From assembly GCA_903928045.1 (NCBI GenBank), contig CAIYPH010000034.1, forward strand, positions 1 to 6,535: 6,535 bases of DNA, in the 5' to 3' direction. The translations under genes were made by a program, and so were the position numbers. Below the pieces are notes generated by a model. That model worked only from the letters and a program-made list of their open reading frames with translations. It was not told where the DNA came from and did no database searches. Origin of the DNA: an uncultured Rhodospirillales bacterium. GTDB lineage: Bacteria > Pseudomonadota > Alphaproteobacteria > Acetobacterales > Acetobacteraceae. Positions 5,607-6,535 of this stretch are shown one piece after another. Positions within the stretch are counted from its first letter, which is position 1. Each line of letters starts with the position of its first letter.

Positions 5607-6535
5607 GGGATCTGATAGCGCTGGGCGATCTCGGCCAGTTGCCCCCAGGTGGTCTCATCGACATAGATGCCGTTGGCCATGCGCTCGGCGCGGGCGATCT
5701 GCTCGGGTTCCCCTGCGATCAGCACCGGTAGGTCGGGGTCTGCCGGGGCGGCCGATTTCACCCAGGCGACCATTTCGTCGATCCCGGCCAGCATCGCATC
5801 CTGGTTGTTGAGGCGGGCTGGGTCGATGACGATCGACAGCATGCCGTTGATGATGCCGCGCTCCGGCGGGGTCATCGTCGCAACCGACGGGGAGCCGACG
5901 ATGGCGCCGGCGAGCAACTCGCAGATCAGCGCGAGGCCGGACCCCTTGTGCTCACCGAAGGGCAGCACCACGCCGCGGCGGCCGGGCTCGTCATACATCA
6001 CGCTGGGATTGGTGGTCGCGCGGCCGTCGTGGTCGAGCAGGGCGCCGTCGATCATCGGCTTGCCTGCGTTGTGCGCCACCCGCACCTTACCCATGGCGAC
6101 GCGTGAGGTCGCGAAATCAAGCAGGATCGGTGGGTTGGTGCCGGTGCCGGGGATGGCGATGCAGACGGGGTTGGTGAGGAAGCGCCCCTCCTTGCCGCGA
6201 TGCGGGGCGACCGGCGGCGGGCCGGAGGCGACGTTGACGAAATGCAGCGACACCATGCCGGCGCGGGCGGCGATCTCGCCGTAGGTGCCGACGCGGCCGA
6301 TATGGTGGGCGTTGCGCAGGCCGTTCACTGCCACCCCATGGGTCTTGGCGGCGCCGATCGCCCATTCGACGGCCTGGCGGGCGATCACCTGGCCGTAGCC
6401 GGCGTGGGCGTCCCACACCGCGATGGTGCCGGTATCGGAGACGATCTCGGGCTGCTGGTTGGGCTTCAGCGTGCCGGCCTCATAGTCCCTGACATAGGCG
6501 ACGAGCATGCCGACGCCGTGGCTGTCATGCCCGCG
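5594..6535 (-). CDS. Ldh-family malate/lactate-type dehydrogenase, YbiC (hydroxycarboxylate dehydrogenase B)-like; N-terminus beyond the right edge
   Basis: The visible 313 residues belong to the Ldh/MDH2 family, NAD(P)-dependent cytoplasmic enzymes with a fold unrelated to classical lactate dehydrogenases that act on 2-hydroxy/2-keto acids, ureidoglycolate or cyclic imino acids. The frame stays open to the edge: upstream of the first internal ATG (6508-6506) it reads RGHDSHGVG, the conserved active-site region with the SHG histidine, so the true start is outside, probably about 40 codons away. Further family motifs are NAHHIGRVGTYGE (about 6275-6313), LLDFATSRVAMGKVRVA, and FGEHKGSGLALICELLAGA (about 5915-5970). 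HHIGR, SLHFVNV and the EHKG form resemble E. coli YbiC, which reduces aromatic and other 2-keto acids, more than ureidoglycolate dehydrogenase (AllD) or delta1-pyrroline-2-carboxylate reductases, judged from memory. It converges on the D-2-hydroxyacid dehydrogenase gene across the palindromic element. The substrate is not determined. Confidence 0.9.
   Translation of the reverse strand, partial: RGHDSHGVGMLVAYVRDYEAGTLKPNQQPEIVSDTGTIAVWDAHAGYGQVIARQAVEWAIGAAKTHGVAVNGLRNAHHIGRVGTYGEIAARAGMVSLHFVNVASGPPPVAPHRGKEGRFLTNPVCIAIPGTGTNPPILLDFATSRVAMGKVRVAHNAGKPMIDGALLDHDGRATTNPSVMYDEPGRRGVVLPFGEHKGSGLALICELLAGAIVGSPSVATMTPPERGIINGMLSIVIDPARLNNQDAMLAGIDEMVAWVKSAAPADPDLPVLIAGEPEQIARAERMANGIYVDETTWGQLAEIAQRYQIPVPG

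Overview
The window is about 6.5 kb of GC-rich bacterial chromosome or megaplasmid. Gene content, codon use and the style of the intergenic repeat suggest an alphaproteobacterium, most likely in the Rhodospirillales/Acetobacteraceae; that placement is an inference. Five protein genes are supported, two of them cut by the window edges. No tRNA, rRNA, CRISPR array, insertion sequence or phage gene is visible.

Layout. (1) 1-427, minus: N-terminal part of a dihydropyrimidinase/hydantoinase. (2) 428-515: an 88-bp divergent promoter region with a perfect 13-bp palindrome. (3) 516-3398, plus: a 960-residue protein that joins in one chain the three parts of a HcnABC / opine-oxidase / D-hydroxyproline-dehydrogenase type flavoenzyme. 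(4) 3429-4268, plus: a helical-repeat protein ending in a SEC-C metal-binding motif, 30 bp downstream with a strong ribosome-binding site. (5) 4361-5419, plus: a D-isomer-specific 2-hydroxyacid dehydrogenase with all catalytic residues, preceded by an inverted repeat that covers its start region. (6) 5415-5579: a 165-bp nested palindromic, T/A-tract-rich element between convergent genes. (7) 5594-6535, minus: an Ldh-family (YbiC-like) hydroxycarboxylate dehydrogenase missing its extreme N-terminus.

The theme is catabolism of a nitrogen-containing organic acid. A plausible reading (inference): the hydantoinase opens a cyclic amide, the flavoenzyme oxidises a secondary amine or D-amino acid to an imino/keto acid, and the two stereochemically different hydroxyacid dehydrogenase families interconvert keto and hydroxy acids. 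The SEC-C protein does not fit the pathway and has somewhat different codon use at its start. The most notable items are the one-polypeptide fusion of a normally three-subunit dehydrogenase, the pairing of two opposite-family 2-hydroxyacid dehydrogenases, and the nested palindrome whose left arm contains a gene's stop codon.
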